From: Desulfomonile tiedjei
GTDB lineage: Bacteria; Desulfobacterota; Desulfomonilia; Desulfomonilales; Desulfomonilaceae
Direction of reading: 5' to 3'
Length of the DNA stretch: 64,000 nucleotides
NCBI GenBank assembly: GCA_016212925.1
Contig: JACRDF010000052.1
Location: 228,274 to 292,273 of the forward strand
Position numbers and translations under genes: made by a program. Below, in pieces: positions 27,150 to 35,804 of the stretch; position 1 is the stretch's first letter, and every line of letters begins with the position of its first letter. The notes beneath the pieces were generated by a model. That model was not told the DNA's origin. It worked only from the letters and a program-made list of their open reading frames with translations, and did not search any database.

Positions 27150-28094
27150 ATGAACGCGGCCCCAAGCACTCAAGAAAAACGCAGCATAAAAGTGAAGGAT
27201 TTTCTCGCGGATTTCCGGTCAGGGACGGGAGACGAAACCCTTCTCGCCAAATACCATCTCACGCCTGTAGGGTTGGAGAAGTTCTATGCCATGCTGGTGG
27301 AACGAGAAATTCTCCGCCAAGACGAGCTGACCGGGCGAAATGCCTTTCCGGCTCCGGGCCGGAAGTCTGCGGGTGATGCTGAGAAATCCAGCTTCATCTG
27401 CCCTGCCTGCCTCGCGGCCCATGATACGATGTTCGACATATGCCCTTGCTGCGGGGTTTCATTTCAAGAAATGATAAGCTCGCAGAGCAGCGCCGACAGA
27501 CCCGTCGCGGAACAACAGGATCAAGATTATTTTGCCGGGCAAAAACAGCAACAGGCAGACAGCAAGGGAGATCTGTTCGTTTCGCCCCCGCCGAGCAATC
27601 GTGAACGACCGGCCAGGCTTCGTTCGCCCGCGGGCAATCCTCTGACGGCCGATGTGAGGGAAGAAGACGAGTTTGCGCACCCCTACGATTGGCGAAAAAC
27701 CAATTCCCAGTTCGAGGACCCTCTGGATGAAATAGTGTGCGGAATGCCGGTGGAAGACGACTACGCATACGAGAACAAGACCCCGGATCAAAAGACCGTT
27801 ACGTGCGACAATTGCCAAGGAAAGGCCTCCGCGGCCCTGAGAGACATCTATGATCGCAAGCGAAGCTTGTTGTCTCTCGGGCTTTGCGGCGTTTCTTTGT
27901 TTTTGGGACTGGTCGGGGCCATTGTTATCACCTTCTTTGAGGGGTACTCGTTTGCCAGGCTGTTGACGCTATATTTTACGGGCCTGTTCCTGATGTTCGG
28001 CGGCGTACTTTGCGCTGTGGGTTCTTTCATGTATTTAGCACGGGAAAAGGTCTACTACTGCGCGGCCTGCGGCCGAGTGTATCCCAGGGGTTGA
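27150..28094 (+). CDS. Membrane protein with N-terminal KY-LS-GL module and split zinc-ribbon cysteines
   Basis: This 314-residue protein is not a family I can name. Residues 13-62 form a module (IKVKDFLADFRSGTGDETLL, then AKYHLTPVGLEKF) that recurs twice in the protein at 63003-63752. Next comes a zinc-ribbon-like pair CPAC...CPCC (about 82-100), then an acidic, Q-rich linker, and CDNC at about 217. Two membrane helices follow (about 235-290), and the protein ends with CAAC (YYCAACGRVYPRG). The last two CXXC pairs flank the helical hairpin and would meet on the same side of the membrane. The ATG at 27150 has GAGGTG upstream. A membrane-associated regulatory or sensory role is a guess. Confidence 0.75.
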   Translation: MNAAPSTQEKRSIKVKDFLADFRSGTGDETLLAKYHLTPVGLEKFYAMLVEREILRQDELTGRNAFPAPGRKSAGDAEKSSFICPACLAAHDTMFDICPCCGVSFQEMISSQSSADRPVAEQQDQDYFAGQKQQQADSKGDLFVSPPPSNRERPARLRSPAGNPLTADVREEDEFAHPYDWRKTNSQFEDPLDEIVCGMPVEDDYAYENKTPDQKTVTCDNCQGKASAALRDIYDRKRSLLSLGLCGVSLFLGLVGAIVITFFEGYSFARLLTLYFTGLFLMFGGVLCAVGSFMYLAREKVYYCAACGRVYPRG

Positions 28095-28413
28095 CGGGCG
28101 GACTCCCTGCCTGCTAATTTGCCACGGCGCCTTTCTGGTGTAATGGACCATGTCACCGCTATGGCGGCGCCGAAACAATCCCGTTGGTCGGACAGGCTTC
28201 CAGCCTTTCTATCAAGAAGACCGGCAGGCTGCCGGTCCCGCTGAGCATGGGATCGTATTCCCACGGAACGCGCAATTTCTCCCCTTGTAATCACAACAGC
28301 GGTAACCATCCCGAAGCAAAGCTTGTGGATCTCATGTACAATCCGTTGTGTAAAAGGGCCTCCTCAATGGTTTCCTGTTCGAATGTAATTGCGCGTGGCC
28401 GGTATCGGCCGGG
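28095..28413. other. Intergenic region, small hairpins only
   Basis: This stretch of about 320 bases contains ACCGGCAGGCTGCCGGT near 28210-28230, a perfect small palindrome. No gene or clear promoter was seen. Confidence 0.45.
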
Positions 28414-28422
28414 ATGGCCTCG

Positions 28423-29295
28423 ATGGAATTGAATCTCATAAGAGTATTCTTCGGCAAACTGCTGGACGCGCTTCGTATCAAGAGCCGGCCGGGTGCGACT
28501 GCCGTGTCTGATGCCCTCAAAGATAGACGGCAAGATGCTTTTCAGGCCGTTTGTGAGGGCATAACGATCCGCGGGCGGACCTTCTTCCCTGTGGCCAAGC
28601 CTTCGAGGCAATACCCTGTTGTAATCATATGCCACGGTATTCCTGGCAGCGGCGCTCAGAGGCCTCCGGACGACCCTGGATATGACGGCCTGGCGGAGGA
28701 ACTCGCGTCCAAAGGTTTGGTAGCGGTCATCTTCAATTTCAGAGGGTGCGGAGATTCCGGCGGCAATTTCGATATGATGGGGTGGGCTCGGGACCTGGAA
28801 ACCGTTGTAGATAGGGTCCTCAACACCCCGTATATCGATCCCACTCGAATTGTGGTTCTAGGATTCAGCGGGGGAGGTGCTGCCGCAATTTACGCGGCTG
28901 CGGACAATCCTCAGATATTTGGGCTTGCTGTGGTTGGCACGCCTGCTGATTTTAAGATCTTCGAGGCAGACCCTGACAAAATAATAGCGGATTTCAGGAA
29001 AAGAGGGATCATTAGAGACCCGGCTTTTCCTCCTGATGTGAAAAACTGGGTACACGGCTTCGAAGCGATCGAGCCCTGCCGATGGATAGCTCATTTCAAA
29101 GGCAAACACCTCTTGATCGTTCACGGTGACGCTGACGAGTTGATACCGCTGGAACAGGCGTACGAATTGTTCGAGAGGGCCCCCGCGGGCCTTGCACAAG
29201 TCTTCGTGATTCCCGAGGGAGTTCATCGCCTCAGACTTGACCAACGCTGCATTGATATCTTGGAGAAGTGGTTCTCACAAATCTTGGGGTGGTAG
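28423..29295 (+). CDS. Alpha/beta hydrolase
   Basis: This protein of about 290 residues has an alpha/beta-hydrolase fold. The oxyanion segment is CHGIPGSG, the nucleophile elbow is GFSGGG (serine nucleophile), and candidate catalytic partners are HGDADELIP (aspartate) and the late GVHRL (histidine). It belongs to the peptidase S9/dienelactone-hydrolase-like group; the substrate is unknown. There is no signal peptide, so it should be cytoplasmic. Starts at 28414 or 28423 are both possible and no strong ribosome-binding site decides. It lies alone between intergenic regions. Confidence 0.82.
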   Translation: MELNLIRVFFGKLLDALRIKSRPGATAVSDALKDRRQDAFQAVCEGITIRGRTFFPVAKPSRQYPVVIICHGIPGSGAQRPPDDPGYDGLAEELASKGLVAVIFNFRGCGDSGGNFDMMGWARDLETVVDRVLNTPYIDPTRIVVLGFSGGGAAAIYAAADNPQIFGLAVVGTPADFKIFEADPDKIIADFRKRGIIRDPAFPPDVKNWVHGFEAIEPCRWIAHFKGKHLLIVHGDADELIPLEQAYELFERAPAGLAQVFVIPEGVHRLRLDQRCIDILEKWFSQILGW

Positions 29296-29372
29296 CCCTC
29301 GTGATTGCGGGGATTTGAGGGACGAAGGTATGGGGGGAAGAAGAACCGGCCGGCAAAGAAAACCTTTACCGA

Positions 29373-30020
29373 TCAGACTTGATAAAACCTCATCCGGGGG
29401 AGTTCTACAGCGGTGAGCTTGTTGCCGTAAACAGCGCCCGTGTCTATCCCGATTTTGCCGGGGGTCACGAAAGGCGTTTCAAGGGCCGTGTGTCCGAAAA
29501 TAATGCGCTTGTTCCAATCGAAAGCGGAGTAGATGAATTCTTCCCTGATCCAGAGAAGGTCTTCTTCGGACTGCGTATCGATCGGGATTCCATCCCTGAG
29601 TCCCGCATGGACGAAAATGTAGTCATCAGTTTCGTAATAGAGGCTCAGCGAGAGGAAAAACTCCAGGTGGTCTTCCGGGAGGACAAACGCCTTCCTCCCT
29701 ATTCCTCCCTCCACATAGCTTGCGATGGTTTCCGCACCGCCGTTGGCCACGTAAAGCATCTGGTCTTTCTGATGAATGTAATAATCCAGAAGCATTTTTT
29801 CGTGGTTGCCCTTGAGGAATACTAATTCTCCTCCCTTGTTGCGGATGTTTACAAGATGGTCCACCACTTCTCGGGATTTAGGACCGCGGTCGATATAGTC
29901 TCCAATGAACAAGAGCAAATCACCATTGTCCTTGTCCCAGGGAAGGATCTTCATCATTGCTACGAGTTTGTCGTAACAGCCGTGAATGTCGCCGACAGCA
30001 AATATTTTTCTGGTCATCAT
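29373..30020 (-). CDS. Calcineurin-like serine/threonine protein phosphatase
   Basis: This 215-residue metallophosphoesterase has the PPP-family motifs in order: GDIHGC (residues 10-15), GDYIDRGP (about 41-48), KGNHE (about 70-74), and later histidines in VHAGL and GHTAL. These bind two metal ions for phosphate ester hydrolysis. The closest known types are bacterial PrpA/PrpE-like phosphatases or diadenosine tetraphosphatases. It is convergent with the hydrolase at 28423. Either of two adjacent ATGs could start it. Confidence 0.9.
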   Translation of the reverse strand: MMTRKIFAVGDIHGCYDKLVAMMKILPWDKDNGDLLLFIGDYIDRGPKSREVVDHLVNIRNKGGELVFLKGNHEKMLLDYYIHQKDQMLYVANGGAETIASYVEGGIGRKAFVLPEDHLEFFLSLSLYYETDDYIFVHAGLRDGIPIDTQSEEDLLWIREEFIYSAFDWNKRIIFGHTALETPFVTPGKIGIDTGAVYGNKLTAVELPRMRFYQV

Positions 30021-30524
30021 GGTAAAATATAGTTCCTGATTTGGCGGCTTGTCAACGGTTCGAGATCCGGCGGTGTCCCGCTTTCATGCCGTCCCGTTGC
30101 TGCGCCACGACCATCTGGACAGATCGAAGCTGGAAGCTTGGGACAGGCGCTCGCTGAAACGGCGCGTGGTACCATTCCGCTGAATTTAGAGCAGAAATGC
30201 AGGTTCTCGACACGATGATCAATATTTTAACAAAATTTAAACGAGCCACGAGCATTAGACAAGGAAAAAAAGCCTTCACCGGAAACCCCTCCATACAGGG
30301 CCGTTTCGCTGACCGCGCCTGGAAGGTCCGGATGTATTTTCATTCAAGGGAAGAACCGATCCGTATTTCAGTGGTCAACTGAACTTAAGTTGTCCGCACT
30401 CTTCTTCGAGGGTGCCGGCACTTACGGGCATGTAGCGTAGGTGTTCGATTCTTATCGGCTATCCAGCAGAACGTCTTTGACCGGAACGAGTCGTATTGAT
30501 ATCCAGCAACGCGGAGTCAAATAG
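30021..30524. other. Divergent intergenic region, no gene seen
   Basis: This region of about 500 bases lies between the phosphatase and the AsmA-like gene. Small open frames are without family features, and no tRNA or structured RNA was recognised. Confidence 0.45.
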
Positions 30525-33500
30525 ATGCGTCGTTTTTACAAGGTATTATCCGTATTACTAGTCCTAATCGCCTTGATTGCAGCTACCGCGTTGGTAGCTG
30601 TCCGCTTCCTCCCGGAAAGCGACCTGATCCGGAACAACGTCCAGGAAAAGCTGGGGGCCTTGATAGGGCATGAAGTTGTTTTGGGGGCCCTGAAGATCTC
30701 TGCCTCCTTTCCCAGTTTGATTCATTTGAGTTTCGAGGGGATTTCGGTCAATTCCCCACGAGGAAAAAGAATCCTCTCAGCCGATAAGGTGGTACTGTCC
30801 CCGGCTTTAAGGCCGTTGCTGAACCGCGAGGTATCGGTGGAGTCGATCACCGTGCAGGGATTGAGACTCTCGGTGGATCATATTCGCGAAGGCGAGGACA
30901 AGGAAACATCGGAACCCGCTTCGCGATTGGCGGCACAGAAGCAGACTCAAGGAGACGGCGGGGTCGATGCCCCGCCCACCGGTGCAACGCAAGCAGCCGG
31001 ACCTGAAGAAAGACCTGCGGAAAAGGCCGGCACCTTTCGGTGGTCCGTGAATAAGGTCAAGGTGGTGGATGCACGAATCGACTGGGCGGACAGGCAGATT
31101 GTCCCAGGCAGGGAAGTAGTGGTCTCGCTCAACGGACTTGATGGCTCTCTGATTCGCCGGAACGAGGGGAATTCCTTCGCTGTGAACCTGGCCGCGTTGA
31201 TCAGCGTGGACAAAGCAAACAGCGGGGCGGTCAAGATCGGAGGAACTATCACCGCGAACAGCGATTTGTCACGCGTAATAGGAGGGCAGATCGACCTTTC
31301 GGGGGAATCATTGGAACTCAAGCCTTTCCATGCGTTACTCCCGGCATCAACGCCCCTTTTCAGGGAATTCGACTCGGCCGTGGTTGGCGGCCGATTTTCG
31401 TGGGAAGACGCACAGCGGCCCAGAATAACCTGTAAATTGGACTTGAAAGCCGCAAACAAGGGGCACGCGCAAGTAGGCCTCCAAGCAGAGTTGGTAGCGG
31501 CCGAAGATTTGTCATCAGTTGAAGAAATCCGTGGGACCGCAGAGACGGCTTCTCTTCCATTAAGTTTTATCAGAGCACATTTGCCTGCACAGATTCCCCT
31601 CGATCCATCTCAAGGAGTTGTCAAAGGCAGCCTCAAGGGAGAATGGACCACGGGCAAAGACTGGTTGGTAGGAGGCGCTCTCGGGGTGGAAGATGCAGCC
31701 CCGACTGGAAGCATCAAAGGCATCGCCAAGCACTTGCGGTTATGGGCGCACATCAAGGTGAATCCTCAACTGTTACTCCTGGAAAATATGGAAGTCTTTG
31801 GGGCCACCAGGCTTGCGTCCATAGGGGGTAAAGTCACCAAGCCATTTTCACCGAACCCCGGCATAGACCTGAAGGGGGAGGTGGCTGTGGAGCCACATTG
31901 GCTCAAAGGATTCGGCATTCAGATCCCGAAAACCCTTGAAATCGGCGGCGTGATCCCCGTTCGAGGACTCGTAAGAGGCGACGCGGACCAACTGTGGATG
32001 GATTTGACCGGAGACCTTACGGGGACATCCATCAAGTGGAACCAATCTTTTCGCAAGGAGCCGGGGAAGAAAGCGACCCTATCCTTCAAAGGGAAATTTC
32101 TGCCGAGTCGGGACGGCAAGGTCCGCCAGCAGAAACCCGAAGCCTTGATTCGCCTGAGCATGGCTGGTGTGAATCTCCGGTTGACCCCCAAAGCGCCTTG
32201 GATGTCGGGCGCTGTTGTTCAGTTGGATTCTAGAGTCCTTACAAACGGAAGCGCTTTTGATTTCAAAGACGCTGTCCTCGCTGTGAGGCGGGGATCGGAG
32301 GCCGGCGACCTTCTGACCGCCAAGGCGTCTGCCAACGGGGTGGGGTCGGCTTCACCTCGGATCGAGGCGAACGGGACGGTGGTTCTGGACAAAAGACTGC
32401 TTGATCTGGGAGGTATCGAGACCCCGGCAGGGGTCGCTGTATCCGGCAGCGCTCCCTTGAAGGTCTCCTTTAGCGGTTTCCCGCCCAACTTGGACTGGAC
32501 CGCTGAGGTTCCATTGACTCATCTGGACATAACCATTCAGCAGGCCTTCAGAAAGCCAGGCGGAGTGAACGGCTCTCTGAGCGCTTCCGGTAAATTTGTA
32601 GGAGATGAGCTATTGCTGACCAACGGTCGCTTGACCATGCCCGGGCTCCACGTTGCGGCTAGCGGAATGCTGCGAGATGCCGCGGGAAATTTCCGTGGCA
32701 TAACTCTCAACGTGAAAAAGACCGAATTGAAAGATGTAGCTCGGCTGGTCCCCGCAGCCGCGGGTATGGGCCTGTCAGGGCCGATTGAAGCCGCACTGAG
32801 CATAAAGCCTATCCAGAAAGGAGCGGCTCCCGCTGGGACTATTCGTCTATTGGGTGTGGATTATCGCCCGGACAAGGCTGGTTGGGCCGTTGAAAAAATG
32901 AAAGGGACCATTGAACTGGACGGCACCTCGGTAGAAGTTCCCGATTTGACCGGCAACCTTTCCGGGGCCGTTGAAGGACCACTGAAACTCAAAGGGGCCC
33001 TGAACGGGATCGGTTCTGTGGAGAGCCTCAACGGCCGGGTCTCTGCGTATGTTGGTCAGGGGAGAATCAAAGCGGACCGACTCCGAGGCATACTAGATCA
33101 GACGCGACTCTTGGTTGGGACCCTGATAAACCCTCAATCCCCGGACAAGGCGAAAGATCCCCTGGAATTCCAGTCTCTGGCAGGAGATTTCCAGATAGCC
33201 TCGGGAACGGCTCGGACGGACAATCTGACACTGAAAGGGCCTAATCTGGGGTGTGGCGTGATAGGAAGTCTGCGCTTGACGTCCATGGACTTGGACGCGC
33301 TGGTCGGCATTCACACGGTAACTGTGGTGGGCGACGCACTCGGGAAAATACCCGCGGTGAAGCAATTCGTTAAAAAACACGAGGGCCTCCTCGCAGCAAC
33401 CGGGCTTGACAAGGAACTGAAACGAATCGGCATAGACGTTGGTGATACAAAGGAAGCAAAGCCCGGCCAGCCTCCCCAAGTGGTAAAAACCCCGGTAACG

Positions 33501-33608
33501 ATGATCCTGAAGCTAAAGGGGCCGGCGTCTTCGCCAAACGTCGCCCCTGTATTGGAGACCGCGGTGGAGAAAGGAACTCTCACACGGCTGAAATCCCTGA
33601 TGAACTGA
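30525..33608 (+). CDS. AsmA-like large periplasmic protein
   Basis: This 1027-residue protein has one N-terminal membrane helix (residues 8-28, LSVLLVLIALIAATALVAVRF). It is followed by an AsmA-type opening (SDLIRNNVQEKLGALIGHEVVLGALKIS), and then long beta-rich sequence with repeated L.G.L.....I.L.G patterns to a C-terminal AsmA_2-like region. AsmA-family (repeating beta-groove) proteins span the periplasm and are implicated in phospholipid transport to the outer membrane. A low-complexity charged patch lies at about 125-170. GGAG precedes the ATG. The gene is single, followed by a hairpin. Confidence 0.85.
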   Translation: MRRFYKVLSVLLVLIALIAATALVAVRFLPESDLIRNNVQEKLGALIGHEVVLGALKISASFPSLIHLSFEGISVNSPRGKRILSADKVVLSPALRPLLNREVSVESITVQGLRLSVDHIREGEDKETSEPASRLAAQKQTQGDGGVDAPPTGATQAAGPEERPAEKAGTFRWSVNKVKVVDARIDWADRQIVPGREVVVSLNGLDGSLIRRNEGNSFAVNLAALISVDKANSGAVKIGGTITANSDLSRVIGGQIDLSGESLELKPFHALLPASTPLFREFDSAVVGGRFSWEDAQRPRITCKLDLKAANKGHAQVGLQAELVAAEDLSSVEEIRGTAETASLPLSFIRAHLPAQIPLDPSQGVVKGSLKGEWTTGKDWLVGGALGVEDAAPTGSIKGIAKHLRLWAHIKVNPQLLLLENMEVFGATRLASIGGKVTKPFSPNPGIDLKGEVAVEPHWLKGFGIQIPKTLEIGGVIPVRGLVRGDADQLWMDLTGDLTGTSIKWNQSFRKEPGKKATLSFKGKFLPSRDGKVRQQKPEALIRLSMAGVNLRLTPKAPWMSGAVVQLDSRVLTNGSAFDFKDAVLAVRRGSEAGDLLTAKASANGVGSASPRIEANGTVVLDKRLLDLGGIETPAGVAVSGSAPLKVSFSGFPPNLDWTAEVPLTHLDITIQQAFRKPGGVNGSLSASGKFVGDELLLTNGRLTMPGLHVAASGMLRDAAGNFRGITLNVKKTELKDVARLVPAAAGMGLSGPIEAALSIKPIQKGAAPAGTIRLLGVDYRPDKAGWAVEKMKGTIELDGTSVEVPDLTGNLSGAVEGPLKLKGALNGIGSVESLNGRVSAYVGQGRIKADRLRGILDQTRLLVGTLINPQSPDKAKDPLEFQSLAGDFQIASGTARTDNLTLKGPNLGCGVIGSLRLTSMDLDALVGIHTVTVVGDALGKIPAVKQFVKKHEGLLAATGLDKELKRIGIDVGDTKEAKPGQPPQVVKTPVTMILKLKGPASSPNVAPVLETAVEKGTLTRLKSLMN

Positions 33609-34046
33609 TGTGGCGTTCTTGTTCCCAGGCAGAGCCTCCCGGGCACTAACTAAACGAGACGTGAGAAGGATGGGTGTCACTGCTGAAACTGTCTCAAGAC
33701 CCTGAAATGGACGGATCTCAGGGTAGGGGCGCTTCGAGAAGCGCCCTGGTTCCAGGCGGTTCATCCCGCGTCCCGCGGGACCCGTACCGACCTTGGGGTG
33801 AAATTCTCAGTTTTGACCCAGTTTCTGCCGCTTGTCCGGCAGTGCAGGAGATCGTTCATTATTGGAGTCCATGATCTGACCGGGACAGCGCCCAGTTAAC
33901 GTTGTGCAAATCCGCCGTTGATGTTCATGTCCACACATGATAATATTCACAAAACATAAACGTTTGCAGCGTGAGAAGTTCACTATAACGAATTGAAATC
34001 CCAATCGCGCCTGAAAAACTTTCCATCCCGATACAAGGAGAAGTAA
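33609..34046. other. Intergenic region with hairpin at 33727-33746
   Basis: GGGCGCTT (33727-33734) pairs with AAGCGCCC (33739-33746) over a CGAG tetraloop. It lies about 120 bases after the AsmA-like stop and has no T run, so termination is uncertain. The remainder holds the promoter of the thiolase, not identified. Confidence 0.5.
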
Positions 34047-35207
34047 ATGGCGAAACCAAGGGTCGCTGTCATCGGTGTTGGGCAAAGCACTTTCGTGCGA
34101 TCGTACCCGGGTTCCATCCGAGAACTCGCGTTTGAGGCCTACCGGGCCGCTATGTTGGATGCGGGACTCAAAGCCGAGCAAATAGATGCGTCGGTGGTGT
34201 GCTCTGCACCGGAATACGACAAACAAAGAACACCCGCCGGGCTCATGGCGGAGTACATGGGGCTGAATCCGCAGCCCACTTTCTATGTTGAAAGCGTGTG
34301 CTCCTCAAGCTCCAGCGGCCTGCGCACCGCCTATGCATTGATCGCTTCGGGACTCCATGACGTGGTGCTCATCCTGGGGTTTCAGAAGATGTCCGAGATC
34401 ACCTCCGCGGAGTCGCAAGAAAGGATGGGCCGAGGAGCAGACATCCAGTGGGAAGCGCCCTTTGGAACAATGATGCCTGCTTATTATGCCATGTTCGCCC
34501 GAGGCCACATGACCCAATACGGCACCACAGAGGAAGACCTGGCCCTGATCAGAGTCAAAGCCTCCACGTACGGGCAGATCAACGACAAGGCGGTGTTTCG
34601 CAAAGCCGTTACCCTTGAGCAAGTCCTCGAACCAAAATATATAGCGACGCCGTTGAAAATGTTCGATTGCTGCGCCAACGCTGACGGCTCCTCATGCATT
34701 ATTCTTGCTTCAGAAGAGAAGGCCAAGGAACTGAGCCAAAAGCCGGTTTGGATCAAAGGCCTGGGTATGGCCACCGCCCCGATAAATATGTCCGGGCGGG
34801 ATACATTCAGCGGGCTGAGATGCGCTCAATTGGCCGCGAAAAGGGCCTACGACATGGCCGGAATCAAGGCCTCGGACGTAAATGTGGCTGAAGTCCACGA
34901 CTGCTTCACCATAGCCGAAATGATGGCTTACGAAGACCTGGGCTTTGCCGAGCCCGGCCAGGGCAAGGAACTTATCCGAAACAAAGAAACTTATAAGGAA
35001 GGCAAAATACCCGTGAATGTCGACGGTGGGCTCCTTTCCAAGGGACACCCTATCGGAGCGACAGGGGGCTCCCAAATCAGAACCATAATTCTACAACTGC
35101 GGGGGGAAGCCGGTGAAATGCAGGTCCCCAACGCAAAAATCGGACTCGTCCATAATATCGGCGGTGTCGGAATCTACGGCAACGTGAGCATTTTTGGGGC
35201 AGAGTGA
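34047..35207 (+). CDS. Thiolase-like protein (SCP-x/lipid-transfer type)
   Basis: This 386-residue protein has thiolase-superfamily marks: the nucleophilic cysteine region ESVCSSSSSGL, the EVHDCFTIAEMMAYEDLGF segment and the C-terminal GGLLSKGHPIGATG. The EVHDCF form and the lack of the usual NGSALADGAAA segment point to the SCP-x/non-classical acetyl-CoA acetyltransferase group. It probably cleaves or condenses acyl-CoA. AAGGAG precedes the ATG. The next gene encodes a DUF35 protein, the known partner of such thiolases, so the two likely form a complex. Confidence 0.9.
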   Translation: MAKPRVAVIGVGQSTFVRSYPGSIRELAFEAYRAAMLDAGLKAEQIDASVVCSAPEYDKQRTPAGLMAEYMGLNPQPTFYVESVCSSSSSGLRTAYALIASGLHDVVLILGFQKMSEITSAESQERMGRGADIQWEAPFGTMMPAYYAMFARGHMTQYGTTEEDLALIRVKASTYGQINDKAVFRKAVTLEQVLEPKYIATPLKMFDCCANADGSSCIILASEEKAKELSQKPVWIKGLGMATAPINMSGRDTFSGLRCAQLAAKRAYDMAGIKASDVNVAEVHDCFTIAEMMAYEDLGFAEPGQGKELIRNKETYKEGKIPVNVDGGLLSKGHPIGATGGSQIRTIILQLRGEAGEMQVPNAKIGLVHNIGGVGIYGNVSIFGAE

Positions 35208-35232
35208 GGGAGAAAATGGCAGAGTAAGACCA

Positions 35233-35287
35233 GGGAGGCCCTTTTTTGCAAAAAAGGGCCTCCCCGGACCCCTCCCCAAAAAACTCC
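35233..35287 (+). repeat. Hairpin-plus-tail 3' element after thiolase
   Basis: A perfect 32-base palindrome (35233-35264, arms GGGAGGCCCTTTTTT and AAAAAAGGGCCTCCC) begins 25 bases after the thiolase stop. It is followed by the tail GGACCCCTCCCCAAAAAACT. It matches the element after purA in layout, tail and orientation to the gene. It lies between thiolase and DUF35 and might attenuate readthrough. Confidence 0.75.
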
Positions 35288-35390
35288 CATATTATGTAAC
35301 TCGCTGGGGGATGCCTTCGGAGTTGCGTATCGATCCAGTCAGACAGTTGCCAGCCGGCGATTTTGTGAAGAGCTTAATGGAGAAAGAAAC

Positions 35391-35804
35391 ATGGGCTTCG
35401 AACAATTCGGTATCATAAGCTTCACCGGGACCACGAAAGCTGAACAGTTCATCGATTTTTTGAAAGACAACGAGCTTCGAGGGACTGTGTGCATGCGTTG
35501 CGGCGCGAAATTCTTTCCACCGCGAAGCGATTGCGACGTCTGCCTGAGCAGTGACATGGAATGGTACGCTGTCACGGGCGAAGGCACTCTTATTACGTTC
35601 ACCAAGGCAATGTTCGCTCCCGCAGGGTTCGAAAAGGACGCCCCGTACGTGCTGGGTGTGGCTGAATTCCCCGATGGGACAAAGGTTTTCGGCCGTTTGG
35701 ACAAGTCGCTTAGCGATGACGCGATTAAGCCCGGAATGAAAGTGAAGATCAAAACCGTCAACCTGGAAAACGACCGCCTGAGCTACGAATTGACAGCCGC
35801 CTGA
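35391..35804 (+). CDS. DUF35 zinc-ribbon/OB-fold partner of thiolase
   Basis: This 137-residue protein has the DUF35 architecture: an N-terminal helix, a rubredoxin-like zinc ribbon CMRCG...CDVC (residues 33-52), and an OB-fold (TGEGTLITFTKAMFAPAGF, then a beta-rich tail). Such proteins bind thiolases or HMG-CoA synthases and are thought to hold CoA substrates. It starts 183 bases after the thiolase gene, with the hairpin element between them. GGAG precedes the ATG. Confidence 0.9.
   Translation: MGFEQFGIISFTGTTKAEQFIDFLKDNELRGTVCMRCGAKFFPPRSDCDVCLSSDMEWYAVTGEGTLITFTKAMFAPAGFEKDAPYVLGVAEFPDGTKVFGRLDKSLSDDAIKPGMKVKIKTVNLENDRLSYELTAA

Noticed and set aside
30420..30480. tRNA-like GTTCGATTC segment
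   Set aside because: No acceptor stem or anticodon arm can be built around it.
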